Assembly (NCBI RefSeq): GCF_025465945.1
Contig: NZ_JANLNW010000056.1
Coordinates: forward strand, 1-64,000
From: Pseudomonas sp. 6D_7.1_Bac1
GTDB lineage: Bacteria; Pseudomonadota; Gammaproteobacteria; Pseudomonadales; Pseudomonadaceae
Length of the DNA: 64,000 nt
Direction of reading: 5' to 3'
Shown here: positions 1-8,476 of the stretch, piece after piece
How positions within the stretch are numbered: position 1 is the first letter of the stretch
Layout of the letters: each line of letters starts with the position of its first letter
Program-made: the position numbers and the translations under genes
The notes under the pieces: model-generated
The model's input: only the letters and a program-made list of their open reading frames with translations
Told to the model about the DNA's origin: nothing
Databases searched by the model: none

Positions 1-41
1 TAAACTTTTTTTTTTATTGTTCGGCAGGACGGGGGCCCCGG

Positions 42-56
42 CTCGCTCCCACAGTA
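42..56. repeat. Truncated REP half-site
   Basis: The bases around 43-56 read ggctcgctcccaca, the distal half of the REP palindrome seen many times later in the window. No partner arm is visible, so this looks like a degenerate or truncated copy in the spacer downstream of the BON-domain gene. Confidence 0.4.
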
Positions 57-196
57 GTTCTACTGTGTTCGTTAGATTCCCTTCCTGCAATGACCACATC
101 CGTGCGGTCGGCCGCATGAACTCTAAAGTAGCGGCAGGCGTATGGCTCGGCCCGCCTGCCGCACCTTCTCCCGGTTCAGGCGAGAAGCCTTGAATC

Positions 197-553
197 TTAC
201 TTGGTCATCAGGCCATCAGCCGAAACGGCTTTGACGCCTTTGATTTTCTGGGTGATGGTCACTGCAGTATCCTTTTGAGACTTGGTAAGGGCCACAGTCG
301 ACGACAACGAGACTACGCCTTTGTTGGTTTCGACTTTGATGTCGGTGCCAGGAATGCCTTTCTCGGTGACCAGATCGCTTTTCACTTTAGTGGTGATCCA
401 GGTATCGGAAGTCGCTTCCTCGGCCTTGGTCATTTCACCGGCAGCGACCACCATTGGCGACTGAGTGGTTTGAGTGGTCTGCGCAAATGCAGCGTTGGCC
501 ATGGTCAGGGTCAGAGCGGTAGCAGTTGCGACAGCGATAGCGAACGTCTTCAT
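197..553 (-). CDS. BON-domain periplasmic protein (OsmY-like, single domain)
   Basis: The protein has 118 residues. A Sec signal peptide occupies about residues 1-25 and ends in an AFAQ cleavage site. A single BON domain follows, recognisable by the TWITTKVKSDL stretch, the KVETNKGVVSLSSTV core and the KGVKAV end. BON domains are thought to bind phospholipid surfaces or periplasmic partners, and OsmY-type proteins respond to envelope or osmotic stress; the exact role here is unknown. The ATG at 553 is chosen because AGGAG lies 8 nt upstream, while the in-frame GTG at 562 overlaps that ribosome site. The gene is transcribed alone, away from pilA. A GC-rich hairpin (about 125-160) lies downstream but lacks a U-tract. 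Confidence 0.85.
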   Translation of the reverse strand: MKTFAIAVATATALTLTMANAAFAQTTQTTQSPMVVAAGEMTKAEEATSDTWITTKVKSDLVTEKGIPGTDIKVETNKGVVSLSSTVALTKSQKDTAVTITQKIKGVKAVSADGLMTK

Positions 554-562
554 GCGAGTCAC

Positions 563-830
563 TCCTGTTCTTCCAGAAAGCCTGCCGTATGCCTTCTCAG
601 CAGGGTTACGAGGGATGTTGCAGAGGCTGTGCCAACTTCAATTATCAAAACAATCATTTATAAATCAACACGTTATAAAAAACACAAATCAGCGCAATCA
701 TGCAAAATGCATGACCACGCGATTCGCTACATGCAAGTTGCGGCTTTTTCAGAACCTCCAGGCTCCTGAATCAAGGACACTTCCTCGAGACACAAAATGC
801 GATGCGCAGCCCTTTGCCTGATCGGCCTGC
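563..830. other. AT-rich intergenic region upstream of the BON gene
   Basis: No credible gene is seen here; reading frames on the plus strand are shadows of the BON gene continuing into non-coding DNA. The segment 640-710 is strikingly AT-rich for this genome and probably holds the BON gene promoter, but I cannot assign clear -35 and -10 boxes. Confidence 0.4.
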
Positions 831-867
831 AAAAAAATGCCTCGTCTTGAGCAGACAAGGCATTTTC
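831..867 (-). terminator. Rho-independent terminator of pilA
   Basis: On the minus strand a stem AAATGCCT...AGGCATTT with an inner GTCT/AGAC pairing is followed by a run of T, just past the pilA stop. Together with its own promoter this makes pilA a monocistronic unit. Confidence 0.8.
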
Positions 868-883
868 AAATCGCGCCAAAGGT

Positions 884-1300
884 TTATGTACCGGTCGCCG
901 CGCAGCCTGTCGGTGAGTAAGCTGGTGCCACGGTGGTCCCGCAGGTCCAACCGGTGGTCATGGTGCGGGTCAAGGTAATGGTCTTGGCTACAACCTGTGC
1001 CGGGGCATTGATAATCGTGCAAACGATCGTCCCGGCGCCGCTGGCGGCTGTACCGGTCACCGCGAACGTGCAGTTGGTGGACGTCGCGCTGTTCACCACG
1101 TTAGCCACCGTTGGATCAGTCCCGGTATTCATCGCATCCTCATAGGCGGTCTTCATCGCCGAAATTTCGGCCACACCTGCCGTCACCTTGGCCCGCGCCT
1201 GATACTTGGAATACATCGGCAACGCGAACGTCGCCAGAATGCCGATGATCGCCACCACGATCAGCAGTTCGATAAGGGTAAAACCTTTTTGATTATTCAT
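884..1300 (-). CDS. pilA: Type IV major pilin PilA
   Basis: The precursor has 138 residues. It is the subunit of the type IVa pilus used for twitching, adhesion and DNA uptake. The short leader MNNQKG ends in the Gly cut by PilD. The mature protein begins FTLIELLIVVAIIGI, with Glu5 and the hydrophobic N-terminal helix used for assembly. The globular part carries four cysteines: two near the middle and two framing the C-terminal D-region-like loop. The ATG at 1300 is chosen because it gives the class III leader; an upstream in-frame start would bury it. The gene is divergent from pilB, has a sigma-54 promoter at 1351-1365 and ends at a terminator, so it is expected to be driven by PilS/PilR encoded 18 kb away. 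Confidence 0.96.
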   Translation of the reverse strand: MNNQKGFTLIELLIVVAIIGILATFALPMYSKYQARAKVTAGVAEISAMKTAYEDAMNTGTDPTVANVVNSATSTNCTFAVTGTAASGAGTIVCTIINAPAQVVAKTITLTRTMTTGWTCGTTVAPAYSPTGCAATGT

Positions 1301-1350
1301 AGAACAGGCTCCATGCATGAGGCGAAATCTCATGTCCTGAACAAGCCAAA

Positions 1351-1365
1351 GCACAGCACATGCCA
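1351..1365 (-). promoter_or_regulatory. Sigma-54 promoter of pilA
   Basis: The minus strand reads TGGCATG-TGCT-GTGC, which fits the RpoN consensus TGGCACG-N4-TTGC with both invariant pairs (GG at -24, GC at -12) at correct spacing and two mismatches. It sits about 50 nt before the pilA start. A GTGTC motif of the kind PilR is reported to bind lies upstream at about 1440-1444. Confidence 0.8.
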
Positions 1366-1526
1366 AGCCTTTTCGCCCCTGTTTGCAGGGCGTCAGATCG
1401 ACGATAGCCCGGCATATACCCCGAGGAACCGCACTATCTGACACTTTTTGTCACCTCAAGAGCGCTGGTGGGGTTCCATCCGTTGACTAGGCTATAAGTC
1501 TTGAACTGTCTGTGTCTGGTATTCGA

Positions 1527-3227
1527 ATGAATGACATCGCCCTCAGCGGTCTGGCCAAGCAATTGGTGCTGGCCGAACTGCTCACTGACAAAAGCGCGCA
1601 ACAGGCGTATCAGCAAGCCCAACGCAACCGCATTTCTCTGGTCAGCTACCTGGTGCAGAACAAACTGGTGAACAGCCGCCAGATCGCGGAAATCGCCTCG
1701 GAGCATTTCGGCGTTGCCTTCCTCGACCTCAACTGCCTCGACAAAGACACCCAGCCCAAAGACCTGGTCAGCGAAAAACTGATTCGCCAGCACCACGCCC
1801 TGCCGCTCTGGCGGCGCGGCAACAAACTGTTCGTGGGCATTTCCGACCCGAGCAATCACCAGGCAATCAACGATATCCAGTTCAGTACCGGGCTCACCAC
1901 CGAAGCGATCCTGGTCGAAGACGACAAGCTCAGCGATGCCATCGACACGTTCTTCGACACCCACAACCCGGGCCTGGAAGACATGGCCGACGTCGACCTC
2001 GAAGGTCTGGACATCGAAGCCATCGACGAGCAGCACCAGGACACCATCACCGGCCAGGACTCCGACGATGCCCCGGTGGTGCGCTTCGTCAACAAGATGC
2101 TGCTGGACGCGATCAAGGGCGGTTCCTCGGACCTGCATTTCGAGCCCTATGAAAAATCCTACCGGGTGCGAGTACGTACCGACGGTATCCTGCGAGAAGT
2201 CGCCAAGCCGCCGATTCAACTGGCCAACCGCATCGCCGCACGGCTCAAGGTGATGGCCAGCCTGGACATCTCGGAACGCCGCAAGCCCCAGGACGGGCGG
2301 CTCAAGATGCGCCTGTCAAAAAGCAGATCCATTGATTTTCGGGTCAACACCCTGCCAACGTTGTGGGGCGAAAAGGTCGTGATCCGGATTCTCGACCCGT
2401 CCAGCGCACAGATGGGCATCGACGCGCTGGGTTACGAGCCCGATCAGAAAGACCTGTACATGGCGGCGCTCAAGCAACCTCAAGGGCTGATTCTGGTCAC
2501 CGGGCCGACCGGTTCGGGGAAAACCGTGTCGTTGTACACCGGGCTGAATATCCTCAACACCGTCGACATCAATATCTCCACCGCCGAAGACCCGGTGGAG
2601 ATCAACATGGAAGGCATCAACCAGGTCAGCGTCAATCCCAAGCAGGGCCTGGACTTCGCTCAGGCGTTGCGTGCGTTCCTGCGCCAGGACCCGGACGTGA
2701 TCATGGTCGGCGAGATCCGCGACCTGGAAACCGCCGAAATTGCGATCAAGGCTGCGCAAACCGGACACCTGGTGCTGTCCACCCTGCACACCAACAGCGC
2801 CGCGGAAACCCTGACCCGGCTGCACAACATGGGTATCCCCGGGTTCAACATCGCCACCGCCGTGCACCTGATCATTGCCCAGCGCCTGGCTCGCAAGCTG
2901 TGCAGCCACTGCAAGAAAGCCCTGTCGATACCCGACGAAACGCTGATCAAGGAAGGCTTCCCGCGGGAGCGCATCGGTTCCTTCATGACCTACCAACCCG
3001 TCGGCTGCGAACATTGCAACGACGGTTACAAAGGGCGGGTCGGCATTTATGAAGTGGTGAAGAACACCCCGCAGCTCCAACGGCTGATCATGGCTGAAGG
3101 CAATTCTCTGGAAATCGATGCCCGGATGCGCCAGGACGGCTTCAACGACCTGCGCACCTCAGGCCTGCTCAAAGCCATGCAAGGCGTCACCAGCCTAGAA
3201 GAAATCAACCGGGTCACCAAGGATTGA
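1527..3227 (+). CDS. pilB: Type IV pilus extension ATPase PilB
   Basis: This 566-residue cytoplasmic hexameric ATPase powers pilus polymerisation. The N-terminal MshEN/T2SE-N region (about 1-150) is the kind that binds c-di-GMP in some homologues. A secretion-ATPase core follows: Walker A GPTGSGKT near 326-333, an Asp box after it, Walker B with DVIMVGEIRD, and the His box TGHLVLSTLHTN. A zinc-type tetracysteine pair (C-x2-C near 459 and again near 494) is typical of GspE/PilB. The ATG at 1527 (MNDIALSG) is chosen over a GTG five codons earlier. The gene heads a tight plus-strand run, ending 3 nt before pilC. Confidence 0.97.
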   Translation: MNDIALSGLAKQLVLAELLTDKSAQQAYQQAQRNRISLVSYLVQNKLVNSRQIAEIASEHFGVAFLDLNCLDKDTQPKDLVSEKLIRQHHALPLWRRGNKLFVGISDPSNHQAINDIQFSTGLTTEAILVEDDKLSDAIDTFFDTHNPGLEDMADVDLEGLDIEAIDEQHQDTITGQDSDDAPVVRFVNKMLLDAIKGGSSDLHFEPYEKSYRVRVRTDGILREVAKPPIQLANRIAARLKVMASLDISERRKPQDGRLKMRLSKSRSIDFRVNTLPTLWGEKVVIRILDPSSAQMGIDALGYEPDQKDLYMAALKQPQGLILVTGPTGSGKTVSLYTGLNILNTVDINISTAEDPVEINMEGINQVSVNPKQGLDFAQALRAFLRQDPDVIMVGEIRDLETAEIAIKAAQTGHLVLSTLHTNSAAETLTRLHNMGIPGFNIATAVHLIIAQRLARKLCSHCKKALSIPDETLIKEGFPRERIGSFMTYQPVGCEHCNDGYKGRVGIYEVVKNTPQLQRLIMAEGNSLEIDARMRQDGFNDLRTSGLLKAMQGVTSLEEINRVTKD

Positions 3228-3230
3228 GCA

Positions 3231-4448
3231 ATGGCAGTCAAAGCAATCAAGGTCAGCGTGTACGCCTGGGAAGGCACCGACAAAAAAGGCAGCAAAATAA
3301 CCGGTGAGCTGAGCGGTCATAACCCGGCGCTGATCAAGGCCCAGCTGCGCAAACAAGGCATCAACCCGGGCAAGGTGCGGAAAAAGTCCGCGTCGCTGTT
3401 CAGTGCCGGCAAACGCATCAAGGCGCTGGATATTGCCCTCTTCACCCGGCAAATGGCGACCATGATGAAAGCCGGCGTGCCATTGCTGCAGTCGTTCGAC
3501 ATCATCGGCGAAGGCTTCGACAACCTGAACATGCGCAAGCTGGTGGATGAGGTGAAACAGGAAGTCGCCGCCGGCAACAGCTTCGCCACCGCACTGCGGA
3601 AAAAGCCGCAGTACTTTGATGAGCTCTATTGCAACCTGGTCGACGCGGGCGAACAGGCCGGCGCCCTCGACACGCTGTTGGAGCGGGTTGCGACCTACAA
3701 GGAAAAAAGCGAAAGCCTCAAGGCCAAGATCAAAAAAGCCATGGCCTATCCGCTGGCCGTGGTCTTTGTCGCCGTCATCGTCACCGGCATTCTGCTGGTC
3801 AAAGTGGTCCCGCAGTTTCAGTCGGTGTTTGCCGGATTTGGCGCAGAACTCCCGGCCTTCACTTTGATGGTGATCGGCCTGTCCGAGTTCATGCAGGCGT
3901 GGTGGTGGCTGTTGCTGTGCGGCCTGATTGTCGGGTTTCTGGGCTTTCGCCATGCGCTCAAACGCTCACAACGCATTCGCGACGGGCTGGACACTCAACT
4001 GCTGAAACTGCCGATCGTCGGGGCGCTGCTCTACAAATCGGCGGTGGCCCGTTTTGCCCGCACACTGTCGACCACCTTCGCCGCTGGCGTCCCCTTGGTC
4101 GAAGCCCTGGATTCGGTAGCGGGCGCCACCGGCAATATCGTGTTCAAACGGGCGGTCTTGCGCATCAAGCAAGATGTCTCCACCGGCATGCAGCTGAACT
4201 TCTCGATGCGCACCAGCGGGGTTTTTCCCAATATGGCGGTTCAAATGGCTGCCATTGGTGAGGAATCCGGTGCACTGGACGACATGCTCGACAAGGTCGC
4301 AACCTACTATGAAGCTGAAGTCGACAATATGGTCGACAACCTCACCAGCCTGATGGAACCCTTCATCATGGTGGTGCTTGGCGTCATTGTCGGCGGGCTG
4401 GTGGTTGCCATGTACCTGCCCATTTTCCAACTCGGCACAGCGATCTGA
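3231..4448 (+). CDS. pilC: Type IV pilus inner-membrane platform protein PilC
   Basis: This 405-residue polytopic inner-membrane protein couples PilB (extension) and PilT (retraction) motors to pilin addition and removal. It has two tandem T2SF domains, about residues 65-190 and 270-395. Each starts with a cytoplasmic helical bundle and is followed by hydrophobic segments (AVVFVAVIVTGILLVKVV, WWWLLLCGLIVGFLGF, and the C-terminal IMVVLGVIVGGLVVAMYLPIF). The length is normal for the family. The start lies 3 nt after the pilB stop, and pilD begins 2 nt after this stop, so the three genes form one translationally packed unit. Confidence 0.97.
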   Translation: MAVKAIKVSVYAWEGTDKKGSKITGELSGHNPALIKAQLRKQGINPGKVRKKSASLFSAGKRIKALDIALFTRQMATMMKAGVPLLQSFDIIGEGFDNLNMRKLVDEVKQEVAAGNSFATALRKKPQYFDELYCNLVDAGEQAGALDTLLERVATYKEKSESLKAKIKKAMAYPLAVVFVAVIVTGILLVKVVPQFQSVFAGFGAELPAFTLMVIGLSEFMQAWWWLLLCGLIVGFLGFRHALKRSQRIRDGLDTQLLKLPIVGALLYKSAVARFARTLSTTFAAGVPLVEALDSVAGATGNIVFKRAVLRIKQDVSTGMQLNFSMRTSGVFPNMAVQMAAIGEESGALDDMLDKVATYYEAEVDNMVDNLTSLMEPFIMVVLGVIVGGLVVAMYLPIFQLGTAI

Positions 4449-4450
4449 TC

Positions 4451-5323
4451 ATGCCCTTGAGTGAGCTTCTGGCCGGTTACCCACTGGCTTTCGTGTCAAC
4501 CGCGCTGGTGCTTGGGCTGGTGATCGGCAGTTTTCTCAACGTGGTGGTCTGGCGCCTGCCGAAAATGCTTGAACGCGATTGGCGGCAACAAGCTCAGGAC
4601 GTACTGGGTTTGCCAATCGAGACACCGGGCCCGGCCTTCAACCTGATGCTGCCGCATTCGCAGTGCCCGCACTGCGCTCATCGAATTCGCGCCTGGGAAA
4701 ACATTCCGCTGCTCAGTTACCTGGCACTGCGTGGTCGCTGCTCAAACTGCAAAGCGCCGATCAGCGCCCGCTATCCCTTGACTGAACTGGCCTGCGGCGC
4801 GCTCTCGGCATTCGTCGCCTGGCACTTCGGCTTCGGCTGGCAGGCGGCGTGGGTGCTGGTCTTGAGTTGGGGGTTGCTGGCGATGTGTCTGATCGACGCC
4901 GACCACCAATTGCTGCCGGATGTGTTGGTGTTGCCGTTGTTGTGGCTGGGCTTGATCGTCAACAGCTTCGGGCTCTTCGCATCCTTGCATGAGGCAATGT
5001 GGGGAGCGGTGGCCGGCTATCTGCTGCTGTGGTCGGTGTATTGGCTGTTCAAACTAGTGACCGGCAAGGACGGCATCGGTCACGGCGACTTCAAGCTCCT
5101 GGCACTGCTCGGGGCCTGGGGCGGCTGGCAGATTCTGCCGCTGACGGTCCTGTTTTCATCACTGGTAGGCGCTGTGGGGGGAGTGATTTTGCTACGTGTG
5201 AAAGAAGTGAAAACCTCGACGCCGATCCCCTTCGGACCGTATCTGGCAATTGCCGGCTGGATTGCCTTGCTCTGGGGTGGTCAAATAACCGACTTCTATT
5301 GGCAGTTTGTCGGTTTCAAATGA
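4451..5323 (+). CDS. pilD: Prepilin peptidase / N-methyltransferase PilD
   Basis: This 290-residue polytopic membrane enzyme cleaves the leader of PilA and the minor pilins after Gly and methylates the new N-terminal residue. It also serves type II secretion pseudopilins. The cytoplasmic loop carries the zinc motif CPHC followed about 22 residues later by CSNC. The two catalytic aspartates sit in [11 protein letters not shown] and in the GHGD motif, which matches the GxGD protease signature. Several strongly hydrophobic helices fill the C-terminal half. Its stop overlaps the coaE start (ATGA), as in other pseudomonads. Confidence 0.97.
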   Translation: MPLSELLAGYPLAFVSTALVLGLVIGSFLNVVVWRLPKMLERDWRQQAQDVLGLPIETPGPAFNLMLPHSQCPHCAHRIRAWENIPLLSYLALRGRCSNCKAPISARYPLTELACGALSAFVAWHFGFGWQAAWVLVLSWGLLAMCLIDADHQLLPDVLVLPLLWLGLIVNSFGLFASLHEAMWGAVAGYLLLWSVYWLFKLVTGKDGIGHGDFKLLALLGAWGGWQILPLTVLFSSLVGAVGGVILLRVKEVKTSTPIPFGPYLAIAGWIALLWGGQITDFYWQFVGFK

Positions 5324-5943
5324 ATACCCCTGTGGAAAAACCCTGGATTCTCGGCCTGACCGGTGGCATCGGTAGCGGCAAAAGCGCGGCGGCCCAGCAC
5401 TTCATCGATCTGGGTGTGCACGCGGTGGATGCCGATCATGCCGCGCGCTGGGTGGTTGAGCCCGGTCGCCCGGCGCTGGCGCAGATTGCCGAGCACTTCG
5501 GTGCCGGCGTGCTGCAAGCCGACGGTCAACTGGATCGCGCCGCACTGCGCAAACTGATCTTCGAAGTACCCGAAGAGCGTCGCTGGCTCGAAGCGTTGCT
5601 GCATCCGCTGATCGCCGAGGAAATCGCTGCGCACCTGGCACGCGCACAATCACCTTATGCGATTCTGGTTTCGCCGCTGTTGATCGAGTCCGGGCAGTAC
5701 GCCATGACCCAACGAGTGCTGGTGATCGATGCGCCAGAACACTTACAGATCGAACGCACCTTGCAGCGCGACCAGACCAGCGAACAGCAGGTTCAGGCGA
5801 TCCTCAAGGCTCAGGCCAGCCGTCAGGACCGCATCAGCCATGCCGACGATGTGGTGGTCAACGACCGCGACCTCGCGTGGCTGCACAGCGAAGTCGAACG
5901 CCTGCATCATTTTTACCTTACTTTGCGTGGAGGCCAGTCATGA
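5320..5943 (+). CDS. coaE: Dephospho-CoA kinase
   Basis: This 207-residue enzyme phosphorylates the 3'-hydroxyl of dephospho-CoA, the last step of coenzyme A synthesis. The P-loop GGIGSGKS lies near residue 14, followed by the substrate-binding DADHAARWV segment and the LID-region arginines. The start ATG overlaps the pilD stop by 4 nt and the stop overlaps the yacG start by 4 nt, indicating translational coupling at both ends. The role is housekeeping; the link to pilus genes is conserved position rather than function. Confidence 0.96.
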   Translation: MNTPVEKPWILGLTGGIGSGKSAAAQHFIDLGVHAVDADHAARWVVEPGRPALAQIAEHFGAGVLQADGQLDRAALRKLIFEVPEERRWLEALLHPLIAEEIAAHLARAQSPYAILVSPLLIESGQYAMTQRVLVIDAPEHLQIERTLQRDQTSEQQVQAILKAQASRQDRISHADDVVVNDRDLAWLHSEVERLHHFYLTLRGGQS

Positions 5944-6140
5944 GCCAACCCCCTGTCGTCGAATGCCCAACCTGCGGCGCCCCTGTTGAATGGAGCGCGA
6001 CCAGCACCTTCCGGCCGTTTTGCTCGGACCGCTGCAAACTGATCGACCTGGGCGCCTGGGCCTCGGAAGAACACAAGATCCCGGTCAGCCCGGATGCCGA
6101 AGATGATCTGTTCTCGGAAGACTTCGACCCGCGTCACTGA
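5940..6140 (+). CDS. yacG: DNA gyrase inhibitor YacG (zinc-binding)
   Basis: The protein has 66 residues and the YacG zinc knuckle: C-x2-C at the N-terminus (CPTCG) and C-x3-C after [10 protein letters not shown]. The acidic C-terminal tail ([11 protein letters not shown]) is also typical. YacG homologues bind GyrB and inhibit DNA gyrase. The ATG overlaps the coaE stop, making this the last gene of the pilB-pilC-pilD-coaE-yacG run. Confidence 0.93.
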   Translation: MSQPPVVECPTCGAPVEWSATSTFRPFCSDRCKLIDLGAWASEEHKIPVSPDAEDDLFSEDFDPRH

Positions 6141-6149
6141 TCCCCACCA

Positions 6150-6365
6150 TCAGGGTCGCATGAACCCGTAGTCCTGGCCGTCGTCGAGGTTCTCGGCCAG
6201 AAACTGCAACTCATCGGCCAGATCCTCGACACTGCGCACCGCCTTGCTCTGCTGCACCACCGCACTGAGCAAGGCACGCAGGCTCAACCCCGGCTCAAAC
6301 CCTGCTTCCTGCGCCGACTCCAGACTGTTGCGCAACTCCTGCCTTGCCCATTCGTAAACGCTCAT
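6150..6365 (-). CDS. Conserved hypothetical protein, 71 aa
   Basis: This small acidic, helix-rich soluble protein starts MSVYEWARQEL and ends DYGFMRP. I recognise it only as a conserved pseudomonad protein at this position (PA4531-like), with no domain I can name. There are no membrane segments, cysteines or catalytic motifs. It converges on yacG with a 9-nt gap and has a plausible ribosome site (CAGGAGCAG) before the start. The function is unknown. Confidence 0.7.
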   Translation of the reverse strand: MSVYEWARQELRNSLESAQEAGFEPGLSLRALLSAVVQQSKAVRSVEDLADELQFLAENLDDGQDYGFMRP

Positions 6366-6428
6366 GCCGCTGCTCCTGAGGATTTTTCAGAGCATGGGAT
6401 CACCGGCAGTTTGAGCATTTGATGTGGA

Positions 6429-7115
6429 TCAAGGCTTGTCATCGTCCTTCCACGGCGCCGACAAATAACGCGTGCGGTTAAAGGTCTCCAGCCACTCGGG
6501 GCAGAACACCACCAGCGCACTGATCACCATGCCGTTGATAAACGCCTCGGGAAAAATGATCAGCCACAGGTAACCGACAAAATCCTCCAGCCATTCCGGC
6601 ATCGCAAAACGCTCGTCGAACCACAGCAGACCGAGCCCCAGCAGCAAGCACAGCAACGCCGAGAGCCCGGCGGCCAAAAAGCCCGAGCAAAAAATATACA
6701 CAAAGGGATTACGCGGCTGCGCCCGCTCCACCAGGATCGCACAGCCTTCGGTGACCAGCACCGGCAACAGAATCAGCAATGTGCCATTGACCCCCATCGC
6801 CGCCAGATCCTGACGCCCGAGCAGCACCAGCCCCACCTGCGCCACCAGTCCGCCGACAATCGCCAGCGGCCAGTCCAGCAACAAGGTCACCGCCGTCATG
6901 CCGATAAAGTGGTAAGACACGCCTGTATCGAAGTCCCGTCGCACCAGCCAGAGGATGAACAGCGCGAACACCGTGCCAAACAGCAAGTGCTGACGCCGAC
7001 TGTCGGTGAACAATTCGACCCACGACACTCGCGCAACGGCCCAGATCAACACCGGTACGTAGATCAACCAGCCGACCGTCAGGGTTTCGGGTGAGAGCAA
7101 TTGGGCAGTGATCAT
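6429..7115 (-). CDS. CbiM-like energy-coupling-factor permease (orphan)
   Basis: This 228-residue membrane protein has about six hydrophobic segments. The central YHFIGMTAVTLLLDWPLAIVGG stretch resembles the CbiM/NikM substrate-specific component of ECF cobalt or nickel transporters. CbiM proteins usually begin with a His near the N-terminus that coordinates metal; here the protein starts MITAQLLSP without one. No CbiN, CbiQ or CbiO subunit is encoded nearby, so it is an orphan whose substrate and energising partners are unknown. The ATG at 7115 is preferred because the upstream in-frame extension is cysteine-rich and unlike the family. Alternative: a membrane protein that has lost transport function. 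Confidence 0.72.
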   Translation of the reverse strand: MITAQLLSPETLTVGWLIYVPVLIWAVARVSWVELFTDSRRQHLLFGTVFALFILWLVRRDFDTGVSYHFIGMTAVTLLLDWPLAIVGGLVAQVGLVLLGRQDLAAMGVNGTLLILLPVLVTEGCAILVERAQPRNPFVYIFCSGFLAAGLSALLCLLLGLGLLWFDERFAMPEWLEDFVGYLWLIIFPEAFINGMVISALVVFCPEWLETFNRTRYLSAPWKDDDKP

Positions 7116-7246
7116 GAGGGTAAATCCTTTGACTCCACAGCTGACTCCTTGGCAACAGCCCCATACGCAGCAGTCTACACCGCCCCCAAGTCGAGCCACT
7201 CGATGCAAAGCTTCAGCTTGTCGCATTTGGACGCTAAGCTTGGCCT

Positions 7247-7873
7247 ATGGATGACTCAGATTATTTGCGCCTGCTGACCATCGCGGCCGAGCAAGCCAAC
7301 GCGTTCCTTTCCAATGCCCGCAAATGGGAGCGTGAGCGTTGGGTCTGCCAACGCCTGCTGCAAGGCTTGAACATTCCCTACCGCGTCGACGAGTTCAGCC
7401 CTGCAGGGGAGCCGCCGGACGTGCTGTTTCGCGAGGCGAATTTCGAGGTGTTCTTCGTACTCGATGAAGGTCGACGGCTGAACGACGAGTGGCGCGACGA
7501 ACTGCAACGCCGACGCAGTGCGTTCTCCCTGAGCCAACTGGTGCGTCGCGAAGCCAAACCCAGGCGCATTCCAGCCAACGAGTTCCTGCTGAGACTGGCG
7601 CCGACCTTGCGTAAAAAAGCGCACAACTACAAAGAGCGTGGCATGGACCTGGGCGAACTGGACATCATCGCCTTCGCCAGCCTCAAGCGCGAAGTGCTCG
7701 ACCTCAACAGCCATTTTCCGCCGCCCACCGAATACCTGCGCCAGGGCTGGCGCTCGCTGTCACTGGTGGGCCCGACCTTCGCCCGCGTGCTGTTCGCCCA
7801 CCCCGAGGCGCCGGACTTTCTGCGCGGCAATCTGGGACGCAGCATCCTCTTCGACGTCGGGATCAGCCTGTGA
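7247..7873 (+). CDS. DUF1780 family protein (putative endonuclease-like)
   Basis: This 208-residue soluble protein matches what I know of the DUF1780 family, restricted to pseudomonads and relatives and described in databases as a putative endonuclease. Near residues 40-75 it shows PPDVLFREANFEVFFVLDEGR, a layout resembling the D-(x)n-E-x-K core of restriction-type nucleases, although no clear catalytic Lys follows. The C-terminal half is well ordered and charged. It is divergent from the CbiM-like gene and 102 nt upstream of the DUF3094 gene. The true function is unknown. Confidence 0.8.
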   Translation: MDDSDYLRLLTIAAEQANAFLSNARKWERERWVCQRLLQGLNIPYRVDEFSPAGEPPDVLFREANFEVFFVLDEGRRLNDEWRDELQRRRSAFSLSQLVRREAKPRRIPANEFLLRLAPTLRKKAHNYKERGMDLGELDIIAFASLKREVLDLNSHFPPPTEYLRQGWRSLSLVGPTFARVLFAHPEAPDFLRGNLGRSILFDVGISL

Positions 7874-7975
7874 GCGTCGAGCCCTTCCCTGCCAGCGGCT
7901 ATGCTCCGTTCACACGGGGATAAATTCCCTGTAGCTTCTACACATTCAGCAACGTCTACCCCTGACGAGGCCTTT

Positions 7976-8149
7976 ATGACCAGCCGCCTGAAACCCGACG
8001 ACCAACAGCGTGTCGAAGAGTACCTGCAACTGTCCCAACACCGAGTCGAGCGCCGGCCTTTCCGGCCGTGGATGCTCCTCGTGATGGTACTGACAGTGAC
8101 CATTGGCCTGGGCCTGCTGAGCCGACTAGTGAGATACCTGACGCTATGA
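7976..8149 (+). CDS. DUF3094 family small membrane protein
   Basis: The 57-residue protein begins MTSRLKPDDQQRVEEYL and has one C-terminal hydrophobic segment (PWMLLVMVLTVTIGLGLLSRLV), consistent with a single-pass inner-membrane protein with a charged cytoplasmic N-terminus. It matches the DUF3094 family of Pseudomonas. The ATG at 7976 gives the conserved start; the upstream extension is not protein-like. Its last codons abut an inverted-repeat element. The function is unknown. Confidence 0.8.
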   Translation: MTSRLKPDDQQRVEEYLQLSQHRVERRPFRPWMLLVMVLTVTIGLGLLSRLVRYLTL

Positions 8150-8155
8150 GCTGCT

Positions 8156-8424
8156 CAGGGTCAGTTGACGTTTGGAGACGACCGCGACGGCTGCCCATTT
8201 GGTGCAGGGCAAGGCGCGAGGAACGTAGTTTGGTTGTTCCAAATAAGTTCCGAGCAACGCCGCCCTGCGCCAAATGGGCAGCCGTCCCTTCGGGTTGCGC
8301 GCCAACGTGCGCGAGGCTGCGTTGCGGGATTTGCCAAGGGAACAACCATTGGCGGCATCCCGCGCCTTGCCTCGCACACGTTGGCATCGCAACGCGGTTC
8401 GTCACCAAACGTCAACTGACCCTG
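8156..8424. repeat. Compound inverted-repeat (MITE-like) element, 269 bp
   Basis: A perfect 20-bp terminal inverted repeat, CAGGGTCAGTTGACGTTTGG, lies at 8156-8175 and inverted at 8405-8424. It extends to about 31 bp with one mismatch and one gap. Two further nested palindromes sit inside: a perfect 17-bp pair at 8186-8202/8270-8286 and a 16-of-17 pair at 8301-8317/8369-8385. The folded form is a three-way junction with two long side hairpins. It encodes no protein of its own and lies between the DUF3094 gene and ndh. The 9-mer CCTGACGCT occurs at 8137-8145 and 8421-8429, a possible but unproven target duplication. Confidence 0.85.
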
Positions 8425-8476
8425 ACGCTCGCTCGGGTAATTGCACCGATTTCCTTTAGCCTTGCGAGATATCCCC

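Noticed and set aside
125-160. Rho-independent terminator for the BON gene
   Set aside because: The hairpin GCGGCAGGCG/CGCCTGCCGC is strong but has no U-tract, so I do not list it as a terminator.
275-821. Plus-strand open frames over the BON gene and its upstream region
   Set aside because: They run antisense through the BON-domain gene, have no family resemblance and no ribosome sites.
1434-2219. Long minus-strand frame opposite pilB
   Set aside because: It is a GC-rich antisense shadow of a certain gene; composition is rich in Val, Asp and Gly without a recognisable fold.
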